Assembly: GCA_002733805.1 (NCBI GenBank)
Contig: NVXG01000032.1
Coordinates: 40,041-104,040, forward strand
Direction: 5' to 3'
DNA: 64,000 nt
Origin: Robiginitomaculum sp.
GTDB taxonomy: Bacteria > Pseudomonadota > Alphaproteobacteria > Caulobacterales > Maricaulaceae
This document shows positions 38,606 to 47,847 of the stretch, piece by piece. The first letter of the stretch is position 1. Each line of letters starts with the position of its first letter. The notes below the pieces were generated by a model. That model was given only the letters and a program-made list of their open reading frames with translations, was not told the DNA's origin and made no database searches. A program made the position numbers and the translations under genes.

Positions 38606-39615
38606 CGGCCGTATCCATTAGGATTTTGGGTTTGCCAACGCCAGTGGTCCGCGCACATTTGCTTTAACCCCCGACTGGCCCGCCAATTCAATACTTGGTG
38701 GGCCAGATCGGCATTGGCCAAGGTAATTGCGACGTCTCCGGCGCGAACCGGACCCGTTTTGCAGGTAAATTTTTGGCCAGATGCATGTTCAAAAGCGGTG
38801 ACCACTTCACGAACGCTAAACCCAGTTCCTGTACCCAGATTTAGTGTAATGGATTGCGCTTGGGTCAGCATATAGTCTAATGCCGCCACATGGCCCTCCA
38901 CCAAATCCAATATGTGAATATAATCCCGCACACCAGTGCCGTCCGGTGTTGGATAGCTATCGCCATGAATGGTTAGAACATTCTGTCGACCTGCTGCCAA
39001 TTGGCCCAGAAACGGGAATAAATTGTGCGGAAATCCCGTTGGGCCTTCACCGACCTTCCCACTTTCATGAGCCCCAGCTGGATTAAAATACCGCAAATTG
39101 GCCAAATGGAAACCTGAACCGCTCTGGCTGATATCCCGCAAGATTTGTTCGCACATCCATTTGGAGCGGCTATAGGGGTTGATCGGGCCAAGCGGGTCGT
39201 CCTCCCGAAATGGTTGACCGTCATTTTGAGCGTAAACGGTTCCGGTGGAGCTGAACACAAACGCCTGCACCCCAGTACTGGCACTGACTTCCGCCAAATT
39301 GAGGGTCGAAAGAAGGTTATTGCGGTAATAAATTTCCGGCGATTGCACCGATTGGCCGATCGATTTTAACCCGGCAAAATGCAAAACGGCCTGAAAGTCG
39401 TGCACCGCAAACAGGGTCTGTACCTGATCACGCTGGCTGACATCCATTTCGACAAATTCTAGTTCGCAACCGGCCAACTCCTGCAAAGGAGTCAGCACTT
39501 GTTTTGAGCTATTGGATAAATTATCGACCAGCACGGGCGTATGACCGCGTGCGGTCAGCGCCAAAACGGCATGAGAGCCAATATATCCGGTGCCACCGGT
39601 AACCAGAATGTGCAT
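38602..39615 (-). CDS. galE: UDP-glucose 4-epimerase
   Basis: A 337-residue short-chain dehydrogenase that interconverts UDP-glucose and UDP-galactose. Motifs are VTGGTGYIGSHAVLAL, FSSTGTVYA, the catalytic YSRSK, NLRYFNPAGAHESG and GTGVRDYIH. Standard length. Supplies UDP-galactose for the surrounding polysaccharide pathway. Convergent with the spike fiber gene. Confidence 0.95.
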   Translation of the reverse strand: MHILVTGGTGYIGSHAVLALTARGHTPVLVDNLSNSSKQVLTPLQELAGCELEFVEMDVSQRDQVQTLFAVHDFQAVLHFAGLKSIGQSVQSPEIYYRNNLLSTLNLAEVSASTGVQAFVFSSTGTVYAQNDGQPFREDDPLGPINPYSRSKWMCEQILRDISQSGSGFHLANLRYFNPAGAHESGKVGEGPTGFPHNLFPFLGQLAAGRQNVLTIHGDSYPTPDGTGVRDYIHILDLVEGHVAALDYMLTQAQSITLNLGTGTGFSVREVVTAFEHASGQKFTCKTGPVRAGDVAITLANADLAHQVLNWRASRGLKQMCADHWRWQTQNPNGYGR

Positions 39616-39788
39616 GGCTTTACCTATAATCCTTCGCCAATCGATGCCACCAAATCAGTTCCTTGTAAATCCAGCAGTTTTGGCTATTAAACTTCAAACC
39701 GCAACTTCCAACCGATTGCTCTCATGGACAAAACCTGAAAAACTCGTGAAAATGGTTGCGAAAATTAGATAAATTGATTGGGTTTGAA

Positions 39789-40427
39789 ATGCGAATATCC
39801 CCAAAAAAGGGCAGGATCGTTCGATTCAGCCTGATGGGTCTAGCTGTCATCGGCTTGAGTATTGCCATCCCAAGGGCTGGACAGGAAATCAAGGTGAACG
39901 CCGCTCGCAATGCCTTGGCCGATCTAACGGCGGCTGGACCAAATGAACGCGCAGAGCTGTACCTCGCCGCAGAGCGGGTTTTTACCAAGCCGGTCGGTTT
40001 GGGGGAATGGAACGATCTGGCCGCACAATTTGCATTGCTACAACAACCGATGGATCTGGATCGTGCCGAAGCCCTTTCTTGGGCTGCATTGCAGCGCAGC
40101 CCGGCTAGGGCAGAGAGTTGGGCCAGATTGGCCTATATTGAATTGGTTCGTAATGGGAAGTTGACCCCAAAATCCTTTGAATACCTGGAGCGATCATTCA
40201 TTGTCGAACCCGCCGGATATGGGCAGTTTATGAATTGGCGTCTGAACTTTATGTTTGCCTATTGGTCGCAATTCCCGACACCTTTACAGGAAATGACCAT
40301 GCGGTCTTTTCGCATGTTGGCCATGCGCCGGGGCAATGATGTGGCCATGCGGGAAGTCGGGGCCCATAACGATGCCGAACTGACAACACGAGCCAAGCTG
40401 GCGCTGCAAATACCTGACAACCAATAA
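39789..40427 (+). CDS. Membrane-anchored helical-repeat protein of the polysaccharide locus, unknown
   Basis: A 212-residue protein with one N-terminal membrane segment (RFSLMGLAVIGLSIAIP) and a helical, TPR-like periplasmic part (LDRAEALSWAALQRSPARAESWARLAYIEL, cited in two overlapping helices). Such small anchored proteins occur in exopolysaccharide clusters, but I know no function. The frame opens at a TTG at 39756; I prefer the ATG at 39789. It converges on the aminotransferase gene 14 bp downstream. Confidence 0.6.
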   Translation: MRISPKKGRIVRFSLMGLAVIGLSIAIPRAGQEIKVNAARNALADLTAAGPNERAELYLAAERVFTKPVGLGEWNDLAAQFALLQQPMDLDRAEALSWAALQRSPARAESWARLAYIELVRNGKLTPKSFEYLERSFIVEPAGYGQFMNWRLNFMFAYWSQFPTPLQEMTMRSFRMLAMRRGNDVAMREVGAHNDAELTTRAKLALQIPDNQ

Positions 40428-40441
40428 CCAGCACACTTGGT

Positions 40442-41569
40442 TCAGCGGCGGTTATATCCGCGCACGGACTGAATGATTTTGTCCTGTGTCTGAGGTTCCA
40501 GATACGGGTGCATCGGCAAAGAAATCACCAGATCAGCCTTGGATTCTGAGACTTTCAATCCACCCGGCCCGACTGGAAAATGCTGGTAGGCGCTCTGCCT
40601 ATGCATGGGTTTTGGATAATATATCGCGCTGGGAATGCCTTGCGCCCGCAAATGGGCGGCCAGACCATCGCGGTCGTTATGTTCAATGGTAAACTGCGCC
40701 CATATTGATTGACCGCCATCTATTACCTTTGGCACCGCTGCCACCGCGTCTTGTAATTGATCACAATAGCGCCGGGCGATTTTCTGCCGCTTGTCAATTT
40801 CATCTGCAAAAATTTCCAGCTTCTCCAGCAGGATAGCTGCCTGCAAGGTATCCAGCCTTGAATTCATCCCGATGTAGATATTATCATAGCGATCCTCGCC
40901 CATGCCATGCACATGCAAAGAGCGGATCATCTTTGCCGTTTCATCACAATTGGTGAGCACCGCTCCACCATCGCCATAACAGCCCAAGGGTTTAGCTGGA
41001 AAAAAGCTGGTGGTTGTCACATCGGCCCAATGCAGCGGATGGTGACCATGCAAGGTACAACCAAAGCCTTGCGCCGAGTCTGCAATAAGTTTCAACTCAT
41101 ACTTCTTAGCCAATTGAGCCAAAGCGGGGTAATCGGCAGGTTGCCCAAACAGATCGACCGCAATGATCACTTTCGGGGTGAGTTCACCTTGTTCAATCAC
41201 CTGCACGATGGCCGCTTCCAACGCAGCCGGGTCCATGTTGTAGGTATCCGGCAATATATCGACAAAGACCGGAATGGCACCAAACCAAGGGACAATTTCC
41301 CCCGTAGCCACAAAGGTAAAGCTCGGGCAAAAAACTGCGTCGCCGGCACCAATGCCCCAGGCCCGCAATGGGAGCGCCAGCGCATCGGTACCATTTGCAC
41401 AACCGATCACATGACGCGCCGCGCCAAATTCTCCCAGCTGCTGCTCAAATTGTCCGACCTGTGGCCCTAGCACATAGCGACCATCCGCCAACACATTTGC
41501 GATGGCCGTTTCAATTTCACTGCTAATTCTGGCTCGCTGCGCTTGCAAGTCGATAAAGGCGATGCCCAT
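40442..41569 (-). CDS. DegT/DnrJ/EryC1-family sugar aminotransferase
   Basis: A 375-residue PLP-dependent aminotransferase of the family that forms amino sugars from keto-deoxy sugars. Conserved features are IAFIDLQAQRARI at the start, GCANGTDALALPLRA, FTFVATGEIV, DSAQGFG and the PLP lysine in FFPAKPLGCYGDGGA. The ATG at 41569 gives the typical family start; 32 upstream codons are rejected. Its partner keto-sugar could come from the WbpM-like dehydratase at 60-62 kb. Confidence 0.88.
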   Translation of the reverse strand: MGIAFIDLQAQRARISSEIETAIANVLADGRYVLGPQVGQFEQQLGEFGAARHVIGCANGTDALALPLRAWGIGAGDAVFCPSFTFVATGEIVPWFGAIPVFVDILPDTYNMDPAALEAAIVQVIEQGELTPKVIIAVDLFGQPADYPALAQLAKKYELKLIADSAQGFGCTLHGHHPLHWADVTTTSFFPAKPLGCYGDGGAVLTNCDETAKMIRSLHVHGMGEDRYDNIYIGMNSRLDTLQAAILLEKLEIFADEIDKRQKIARRYCDQLQDAVAAVPKVIDGGQSIWAQFTIEHNDRDGLAAHLRAQGIPSAIYYPKPMHRQSAYQHFPVGPGGLKVSESKADLVISLPMHPYLEPQTQDKIIQSVRGYNRR

Positions 41570-41720
41570 GGACTTAATTTCCTTATCCACCAAACCGGAA
41601 AAACTACCGACTGATGTCCATAGCCACGAGATGTATAACGGAGCGTTTGATGGGTAAACTGCCAACTGGCCTCATCCCGTCACTTTAGGTTGCAAATCAT
41701 GACCCATTTTTACGGACAAC

Positions 41721-41840
41721 CGGCCAAGCAGAAAATTGGCAAGAACACAACAAACCTACCCTTTCTTGGCTGGATCAAGCAATTTCCATTGGTTGCTTGG
41801 CCGTTTTCGGTTACCATACTTACTTGGCTGATCAAGTAAT
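41721..41840. repeat. Nested inverted and direct repeats upstream of the sugar transferase
   Basis: Within this promoter region CGGCCAAGCA (41721-41730) is perfectly inverted as TGCTTGGCCG (41794-41803). CTTGGCTG-G-ATCAAG (from 41765) recurs as CTTGGCTGATCAAG (41823-41836), 58 bp apart. CAAGCAA and TTGCTTG also flank a 10-base spacer. The arrangement suggests a multi-site operator; I recognise no regulator motif. Confidence 0.5.
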
Positions 41841-41940
41841 CGGCTAAATATTGCTATGATCATAAAGAGTTGCGGCTGGGAAATCGTCTTTTTGTGGGTA
41901 ATTTTGTTGTTTTGTTTCAGGCAATGCAAGGATACGGGGT

Positions 41941-43257
41941 GTGAATTCGATTATGGTTGATCAGGTGCGACAACAGGCGCGCGCAGGACAAACACCGTTA
42001 TTTTTGCGCCTGCGCTTTCAGTTGCTAGGCGGATTGCTGTTCGCGGTATTTTTGCCAGCTTTCTTACAATATTTTTTGGGGCAACCATTTTCCTCTTTTG
42101 CTGGAAACTCCATGTTGGTGGCCAATTTTGCCTTTCTGGCTGGCGCCTATATTTTGAGCCGGATTACGGTGTATCCAGGCATTCGTCGCAGCTTTTATAT
42201 CATCCCGGTATTTTCCGGTGTTTATGCTTTGGCTCTAGTTTTTCTGATTTTTCTGCGCTTTGACTATAGTCGTTTACTGCTCACGATGAGTTATAGCCTG
42301 ACCATTACTTGGTTTTATGTTCTGCATTATCTGACCTCGCGAATGCAACGACCATTTTTTGCCATTGTTCCCGCTGGCCAAACCCAAACCTTAAGCGCGG
42401 TATCCAATGCAGATTGGTTCGTTTTGTCTGCCACATCAGACGGCAAGATCGATCTACCCCCGAATTGCCAAGCGGTCATTACCGATTTTCATGCCGAGAT
42501 GGATGAGCATTGGCAGCGGTTTTTGGCCCATTGCGCGCTGTCCGGCACGCCGGTTTTTGATCATCGACAAGTTCGCGAATCCCTGACCGGAAAAGTGCGG
42601 ATCAAACATATTTCGGAAAATACCTTGGGTACTTTGGTTCCCAATATCATCTACATAAAATTCAAGGCGTTGGCTGATTTTTTACTGGCGGTACTTGTAG
42701 TTATTTTGGCCGCACCGATCCTGCTATTGATCGCCATTGCCATCAAATTGAGCAGTCCCGGCCCCGTCCTGTTTCGCCAGCCTAGAATGGGCTATTGTGG
42801 CAAACTGTTTGTTTGTTACAAATTTCGCAGCATGCAGGGCTGTGCGACAAGCGCGGCCCAGAAAAAGAGCAATCCGCTTGAAGCCGCGATGACGCGGGAA
42901 AATGATCCGCGCATCACCCGGCTCGGAAAATTTCTACGAAAATCCAGGTTGGATGAATTACCACAGATCATCAATATCCTAAAAGGTGAAATGAGCTGGA
43001 TTGGCCCACGCCCTGAAGCAGAAGTGCTGTCCAACTGGTATGAGGAAAAACTACCCTTTTATAGCTACCGCCATGTGGTTCGTCCCGGCATCAGCGGCTG
43101 GGCGCAGGTTAATCAGGGCCATGTGGTCGAGGTGGATGACGTAGATCAAAAACTGCAATTTGATTTTTATTACATCAAAAATTTTTCACCGTGGCTCGAC
43201 ATTATTATTCTGTTTTTGACCCTCAAAACTATTTTCACTGGAAGCGGTGCCAAATAG
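41941..43257 (+). CDS. Polyprenyl-phosphate hexose-1-phosphate transferase (exopolysaccharide initiation)
   Basis: A 438-residue membrane enzyme that loads the first sugar phosphate on undecaprenyl phosphate (WcaJ/PssA type). Four N-terminal membrane segments lead to a soluble middle region. The catalytic bacterial sugar transferase domain has a membrane segment near 240, SSPGPVLFRQPRMGYCGKLF and CYKFRSMQ, then DPRITRLGKFLRKSRLDELPQ, GEMSWIGPRPE and RPGISGWAQVN. GTG start with AAGGA upstream; an ATG 12 bases later is possible. It ends at a hairpin facing the OprP-type porin. Confidence 0.92.
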   Translation: MNSIMVDQVRQQARAGQTPLFLRLRFQLLGGLLFAVFLPAFLQYFLGQPFSSFAGNSMLVANFAFLAGAYILSRITVYPGIRRSFYIIPVFSGVYALALVFLIFLRFDYSRLLLTMSYSLTITWFYVLHYLTSRMQRPFFAIVPAGQTQTLSAVSNADWFVLSATSDGKIDLPPNCQAVITDFHAEMDEHWQRFLAHCALSGTPVFDHRQVRESLTGKVRIKHISENTLGTLVPNIIYIKFKALADFLLAVLVVILAAPILLLIAIAIKLSSPGPVLFRQPRMGYCGKLFVCYKFRSMQGCATSAAQKKSNPLEAAMTRENDPRITRLGKFLRKSRLDELPQIINILKGEMSWIGPRPEAEVLSNWYEEKLPFYSYRHVVRPGISGWAQVNQGHVVEVDDVDQKLQFDFYYIKNFSPWLDIIILFLTLKTIFTGSGAK

Positions 43258-43267
43258 CGCCAAAGCT

Positions 43268-43286
43268 AATTGGTTGGACCAATTTT
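43268..43286. terminator. Bidirectional hairpin between convergent genes
   Basis: AATTGGT and ACCAATT form a perfect 7-bp stem around TGG, followed by TT on the plus strand, between the sugar transferase end and the porin end. AT-rich and of modest strength. Confidence 0.5.
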
Positions 43287-44445
43287 ACCAGTCAATCTGA
43301 AACCGCATTTGCACCCCGTCGGCCACAAACCGGTCCCCGGTCGCATCGGTATAATTCAGCTTTACCCGTAAATGACTTTCCGGATACCAAGTCAGCCCCA
43401 CGGTCCAAGCATCGGCTTGCTCATCACCCGCCCGTCTCGCATCCAACGTATCGAAGCGAGCCACCACTTCCCAACCGCCAAATCCACCAGCAGAAACGGG
43501 GCGTAAGGGTTTGGTGCGATCAAACTTACCGGAACTGGCTTGATATTTTCGAGTCTCTCCGGTCAGGAAAAACCCGGCTTGCACAAATGCACCATTGGCA
43601 CTGCCCAAATCGCCATCTTCGCGCATGTATTCACCTTGTGCATGAAATGAACCGATCACCGTCGCGACTTCCAACCCGTACAACAAAGCATCATCACCAA
43701 TCGCTGGTTTGATCTTTTCCGAAGCCTGATGTGCCCCCCAACGGGCTGAATGTTTCGGCGCACCCAAGGCTCGGTCCGTATGGCGAATAGAAGCTCCCAT
43801 ATGCAGAATTTTTCCGGTTTGGTTGATCGGGGCAAACGTGCCGCGCGCGCTCCAAACCGTGTTGCCCGGTTTTCCGTCCTGTTCCCCATTAATCGAATTT
43901 CCAAACAGACCTGCACTTAATCCGTAATTGCTTCCGGTTTTTGAAACGACAGCACCCAGCCGTCGGTCCAGACCAAACGCATCGGTAATCATGCCCCGCT
44001 CCAAGAACGAGATATGCCGCGAAGAGGTTTGCTCTTCCATCGAATTGGTGGTTTTCATCTGTCCGACTTTGATCATCACCGGGCCATTCCAGGCAATGTT
44101 CACATCTTTGAAGGTGGTCTTGCCACCGGCAAAATCCAACTCACCGACATATTTGAATGCGCCGTATTGTCCCTGGATGCCGATTCGCGCCGCCCGAAAC
44201 TCGTCTGCGTCGGTTTCACGCAATGGCCCGCCAATTGGCGTCTCATTCAAAGAAGCAATATCATAATAAACTCGGCCCCGCAGTTTCAGCCAGTTTCCTT
44301 TGTCGTCCTCATATTTTGGCGCACCATGAAACAATTTGGCTACAGCATTGGCCTCGGTTTTCTCGGCTGCCAATGCCGCTGGTGCCGAGAGGGCAAAAGC
44401 GCCCAGAACTGCAAATCCAACAGTCGATTTCAGTGATCTATTCAT
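43285..44445 (-). CDS. Phosphate-selective porin (OprP/OprO family)
   Basis: A 386-residue outer-membrane porin. The signal peptide ends PAALAAEK; WLKLRGRVYYD, ARIGIQGQYGAFKYVGELDF and the region with VMIKVGQMKTTNSMEEQTSS, then ISFLERGMITDAF, are typical of the Porin_O_P family. It ends with a tryptophan after RFQID, slightly unlike the usual terminal phenylalanine. A Pho-box-like sequence in its upstream region and the phosphate regulon beside it support a role in phosphate uptake during starvation. Confidence 0.88.
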   Translation of the reverse strand: MNRSLKSTVGFAVLGAFALSAPAALAAEKTEANAVAKLFHGAPKYEDDKGNWLKLRGRVYYDIASLNETPIGGPLRETDADEFRAARIGIQGQYGAFKYVGELDFAGGKTTFKDVNIAWNGPVMIKVGQMKTTNSMEEQTSSRHISFLERGMITDAFGLDRRLGAVVSKTGSNYGLSAGLFGNSINGEQDGKPGNTVWSARGTFAPINQTGKILHMGASIRHTDRALGAPKHSARWGAHQASEKIKPAIGDDALLYGLEVATVIGSFHAQGEYMREDGDLGSANGAFVQAGFFLTGETRKYQASSGKFDRTKPLRPVSAGGFGGWEVVARFDTLDARRAGDEQADAWTVGLTWYPESHLRVKLNYTDATGDRFVADGVQMRFQIDW

Positions 44446-44492
44446 AGCCCGCTCCTAACTTGGGTTTGTTTGCGCAGCTTTAAGTTCGGCTG

Positions 44493-44510
44493 GTGAACCT
44501 TTTATGACAG
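44493..44510 (-). promoter_or_regulatory. Possible Pho box upstream of the OprP-type porin
   Basis: On the minus strand CTGTCAT-AAAA-GGTTCAC lies about 48-65 bp before the porin start. The first heptamer is a perfect PhoB repeat; the second is poor, so this is a half-convincing site. Confidence 0.5.
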
Positions 44511-44641
44511 GCCTGCTTTTAGCTAAATTTTTGCGGGAAACACAACGAATACAGATTTACATTATCCAAATAGCCGGAGTAAACAGCGACAGAAACCCAT
44601 CGCCATTTATGGCCTTGGCATCTGAATTGTGAGATGAACCG

Positions 44642-45670
44642 TTGGATACTGATGATCTGAACAATCTTGTTGCTGCAATTTTGATCCCAGCGATTGTGCT
44701 GGATTCAGAATTTCGGATATTGGCCGCCAACCGACCATCCAGAGCCTTGTTTGATTCCAAACTTCAAGGTCTCGACTTTGTTCGGATCGTACGCCAGCCC
44801 GGCGCGCTGGAATGTCTGGCCAACGTGATCAAGGTCCGAAAGCCGGTACAATGCAAATTGGTTCTGCATCAGCAAACCCCGCGCACCTTTTTGGCCAATG
44901 CAGCACCGTTGAGCGACCCTTCGATCGAAGTGGAACACATCCTGTTTACCTTGCAGGATATTTCCGACCGGATAGATGCGGAAAAAGCCCGCAGTGCTTT
45001 TGTAGCGAATGTCAGCCACGAATTACGATCCCCGCTGACCTCTTTGCTGGGCGCTGTGGAAACCTTGAAGGGTCCAGCCCGCAATGACCCAAAAGCCCGT
45101 GAGCGGTTTTTAGATCTGATGCAAAATGAAGCCGAGCGGATGTCTAGGTTGGTCGCGGATCTGTTATCCCTCTCTAAACTGGAAGCCAAAGAGCACCTGC
45201 CCCCCAAGACCCGAATTGATCTGTTGAAAATCATTCAAAAGGTCGAACAATCATTGGCCGCCAGCAGGTCTGAATATGCTGGCCGGGTTGAAATTCAAGC
45301 GCCTGCACCCTTGCCCATGATCCGTGGCGATCAAGATCAAATGACTGAGGTGTTCCAGAATTTGATCGAGAATGCCTTAAAGTACAGCAAGCCCGACACG
45401 CCGGTTCTCCTCAAGATCACCCATGAGTTCAAACCAAAAAATCAGCTTACGGTTCACATAGAAGACCAGGGAGAAGGCATCGCGCCCGAACACATTCCGC
45501 GCCTGACTGAGAGGTTTTACCGGGTGGACAAGGGTCGTTCGCGCCAAACCGGCGGTACCGGCTTGGGATTGGCCATTACCAAACACATCCTGAACCGACA
45601 CCGGGCACGTTTGACCATTAGCAGCCAATTGGCCAAAGGCACTACGATCAGCGTTCGACTGAAGGTCTAA
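44642..45670 (+). CDS. phoR: Phosphate regulon sensor histidine kinase without membrane segments
   Basis: A 342-residue histidine kinase. Residues about 10-105 form a PAS domain (LDSEFRILAANRPSRALF); the phosphoacceptor histidine is in FVANVSHELRSPLTSLLGAVETLKG (cited in part), followed by N, G1 (EDQGEGIAPEH) and G2 (GTGLGLAITKH) boxes. PhoR usually has one or two N-terminal membrane helices; here none is present, and an in-frame TGA just upstream of the TTG start rules out an N-terminal extension in this frame. It may be soluble or docked through PstSCAB-PhoU. Confidence 0.88.
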   Translation: MDTDDLNNLVAAILIPAIVLDSEFRILAANRPSRALFDSKLQGLDFVRIVRQPGALECLANVIKVRKPVQCKLVLHQQTPRTFLANAAPLSDPSIEVEHILFTLQDISDRIDAEKARSAFVANVSHELRSPLTSLLGAVETLKGPARNDPKARERFLDLMQNEAERMSRLVADLLSLSKLEAKEHLPPKTRIDLLKIIQKVEQSLAASRSEYAGRVEIQAPAPLPMIRGDQDQMTEVFQNLIENALKYSKPDTPVLLKITHEFKPKNQLTVHIEDQGEGIAPEHIPRLTERFYRVDKGRSRQTGGTGLGLAITKHILNRHRARLTISSQLAKGTTISVRLKV

Positions 45671-45697
45671 ATCCGGTTGCCCGACACAAAATGCAAA

Positions 45698-45726
45698 TTG
45701 TCATAAAACTGTCATTCAAATGTAAC
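45698..45726 (+). promoter_or_regulatory. Pho box upstream of pstS
   Basis: Three heptamers spaced by four bases: TTGTCAT-AAAA-CTGTCAT, then TCAA and ATGTAAC. The first two match the PhoB consensus almost perfectly. It lies between phoR and pstS, about 70-100 bp before pstS. Confidence 0.9.
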
Positions 45727-45795
45727 AAATAGATCGCGGAACAAACGTATTCGGGGGTCGAAAGGCGAAACGGGTTCGTCTGTTTGGGAACAAGA

Positions 45796-46881
45796 ATGAT
45801 GAACATCAAAATGATAACAACCAGTCTGCTGGCCTTGAGCGTGGTGGCTTGTTCACCCAGTGCCGATCAGGACAACAACAATACCGTCGCAGCCCCGGCC
45901 AAACCAGCCGGGCGGGACCATATCAAGATCGTCGGTTCTTCCACTGTGTATCCATTTTCTACCGTGGTGGCCGAGAATTTTGGACGAACGACCCGCTTCA
46001 AAACACCTGTGGTTGAAAGCACAGGCTCTGGCGGTGGATTAAAACTGTTTTGTGCCGGATTGGGCGAACGCCATCCAGACATCACCAATGCCTCCAGACG
46101 GATCAAATCCTCAGAGATCAAAAATTGCACCGAAAATGGTGTCACTGAAATTATCGAAGTAAAAATTGGCTATGATGGTATTGTGTTGGCCAACTCCCGC
46201 AAAAATCCGCAGTTGGAGATATCCCTGCACGATTTGTTTCTGGCGCTGGCCAAAAATGTGCCCGATGGTGGGCAAGGCCTAACTGTTAATCCTTACAAGA
46301 CTTGGGCCGATGTCAATCCAGACCTGCCGGCCATCAAGATCGAAGTCATGGGACCGCCACCTACTTCCGGCACCCGAGACGCCTTTGTTGAATTGGCCAT
46401 GGAGGGTGGGTGCAAATCCATTGACTGGATCAAAGCCCTGAAGCAAACCGACAAACCAGCCTATAAGGCCTTGTGTCATACTATCCGCGAAGACGGTGCC
46501 TTTATTGAAGCGGGCGAGAATGACAATCTGATCGTTCAAAAACTAAACGCCAATCCGAACGCCTTTGGCATTTTTGGCTTCAGCTTTTTGGACCAGAATC
46601 TGGATACCATTCAAGGTAGTCTGATCGACGGCGTGCCTCCTGAATTTGACCGAATTGCCGATGGTGATTACCCAATTTCCCGCTCATTATTTTTCTATGT
46701 CAAGAAAGCCAATATTGGTCAAATACCGGGTGTTCAAGAATATATGAATGAATTTATCAGCAACAAGGCTAGCGGCAGTGAAGGGTATTTGACCGATCGT
46801 GGTTTGATCCCGATGCAACCGGCCGAACACGCCAGTTGGGCCGACAAGATCAATCGGCTTGAACCCTTGCAACTGGATTAG
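45796..46881 (+). CDS. pstS: Phosphate-binding lipoprotein of the Pst transporter
   Basis: A 361-residue periplasmic substrate-binding protein with a short lipoprotein signal (ITTSLLALSVVAC, lipobox V-V-A-C), the phosphate-binding VGSSTVYPFSTVVAENFG and ESTGSGGGLKLFCAG (cited in part), and GPPPTSGTRDAFVELAM. Delivers phosphate to PstCA. I prefer ATG 45796, preceded by GGGAAC, over a TTG at 45784. First gene of pstSCAB-phoU-phoB under the Pho box. Confidence 0.93.
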   Translation: MMNIKMITTSLLALSVVACSPSADQDNNNTVAAPAKPAGRDHIKIVGSSTVYPFSTVVAENFGRTTRFKTPVVESTGSGGGLKLFCAGLGERHPDITNASRRIKSSEIKNCTENGVTEIIEVKIGYDGIVLANSRKNPQLEISLHDLFLALAKNVPDGGQGLTVNPYKTWADVNPDLPAIKIEVMGPPPTSGTRDAFVELAMEGGCKSIDWIKALKQTDKPAYKALCHTIREDGAFIEAGENDNLIVQKLNANPNAFGIFGFSFLDQNLDTIQGSLIDGVPPEFDRIADGDYPISRSLFFYVKKANIGQIPGVQEYMNEFISNKASGSEGYLTDRGLIPMQPAEHASWADKINRLEPLQLD

Positions 46882-46890
46882 GAAACCGCC

Positions 46891-47847
46891 TTGGAACCCC
46901 CCAAAACCATGGAACTGCGCCGCACCGGCAAACTGGTGAAGCTACAGGAGCAAATCATCATCATTGCGTTGATGCTTTGCTCGCTGGCTGCCATTTTGGT
47001 AACTGTCGGTATCGTGGCATCCTTGGCCTTTGAGGCATTTCAGTTTTTTCAGAAAATACCGGTTTCCGAATTCTTGTTTGGTCTGGAATGGAGCCCTCAA
47101 ACCGCCATTCGAGACGATCAAGTCGGAGCCAGCGGCAAGTTTGGCATTTTGCCGTTACTGGGTGGCACCTTGATGATCAGCACAATTGCCATGGCTGTCG
47201 CCACCCCGTTGGGATTGTATTCAGCAATTTACTTGAGTGAATATGCCAAACCAAGAACTCGGGTCTGGGTAAAACCAATGCTGGAATTGCTAGCGGGTAT
47301 TCCCACCGTGGTTTACGGGTTTTTTGCCGCCCTTGTGGTGGCCCCACTGATCCGCTCCACCGGCTCTGGCATCGGGTTCGAAATTTCATCAGAAAGCGCA
47401 TTGGCGGCGGGGCTGGTCATGGGGATCATGTTGATCCCATTCATTTCCTCGCTGTCGGATGATGTGCTTTGCGCCGTGCCCAAAACCATGCGAGAGGCCT
47501 CTTTGGGGTTGGGCGCAACCCGTTCAGAAACAGTTAAAAACGTCATTCTGCCCGCCGCCAATGCCGGGATTATCGGCAGCTTGCTCTTGGCCGCATCCAG
47601 AGCCATCGGCGAAACCATGATCGTGGTCATGGCGGCCGGGCTTTCGGCAAAACTGACCCTCAATCCATTGGAAGCCGTCACCACAATGACGGTACAGATT
47701 GTCACTTTGCTAACCGGAGATCAGGAATTTGACAGCGCCAAAACGCTGGCCGCGTTTGCCATTGCTTTGTTTTTATTCGTACTGACCATGATCTTGAACG
47801 TAATTTCCCTTAAAATTGTTGACAGATACAAGACGATCTATGCCTGA
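46891..47847 (+). CDS. pstC: Phosphate ABC transporter permease
   Basis: A 318-residue inner-membrane permease with six membrane segments and the conserved EAA-type loop REASLGLGATRSETVKNVILP. The periplasmic loop after the first helix contains SEFLFGLEWSP. The frame starts with TTG at 46891 with GGAAA upstream; ATG 46909 is the alternative. It overlaps pstA. Confidence 0.92.
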   Translation: MEPPKTMELRRTGKLVKLQEQIIIIALMLCSLAAILVTVGIVASLAFEAFQFFQKIPVSEFLFGLEWSPQTAIRDDQVGASGKFGILPLLGGTLMISTIAMAVATPLGLYSAIYLSEYAKPRTRVWVKPMLELLAGIPTVVYGFFAALVVAPLIRSTGSGIGFEISSESALAAGLVMGIMLIPFISSLSDDVLCAVPKTMREASLGLGATRSETVKNVILPAANAGIIGSLLLAASRAIGETMIVVMAAGLSAKLTLNPLEAVTTMTVQIVTLLTGDQEFDSAKTLAAFAIALFLFVLTMILNVISLKIVDRYKTIYA

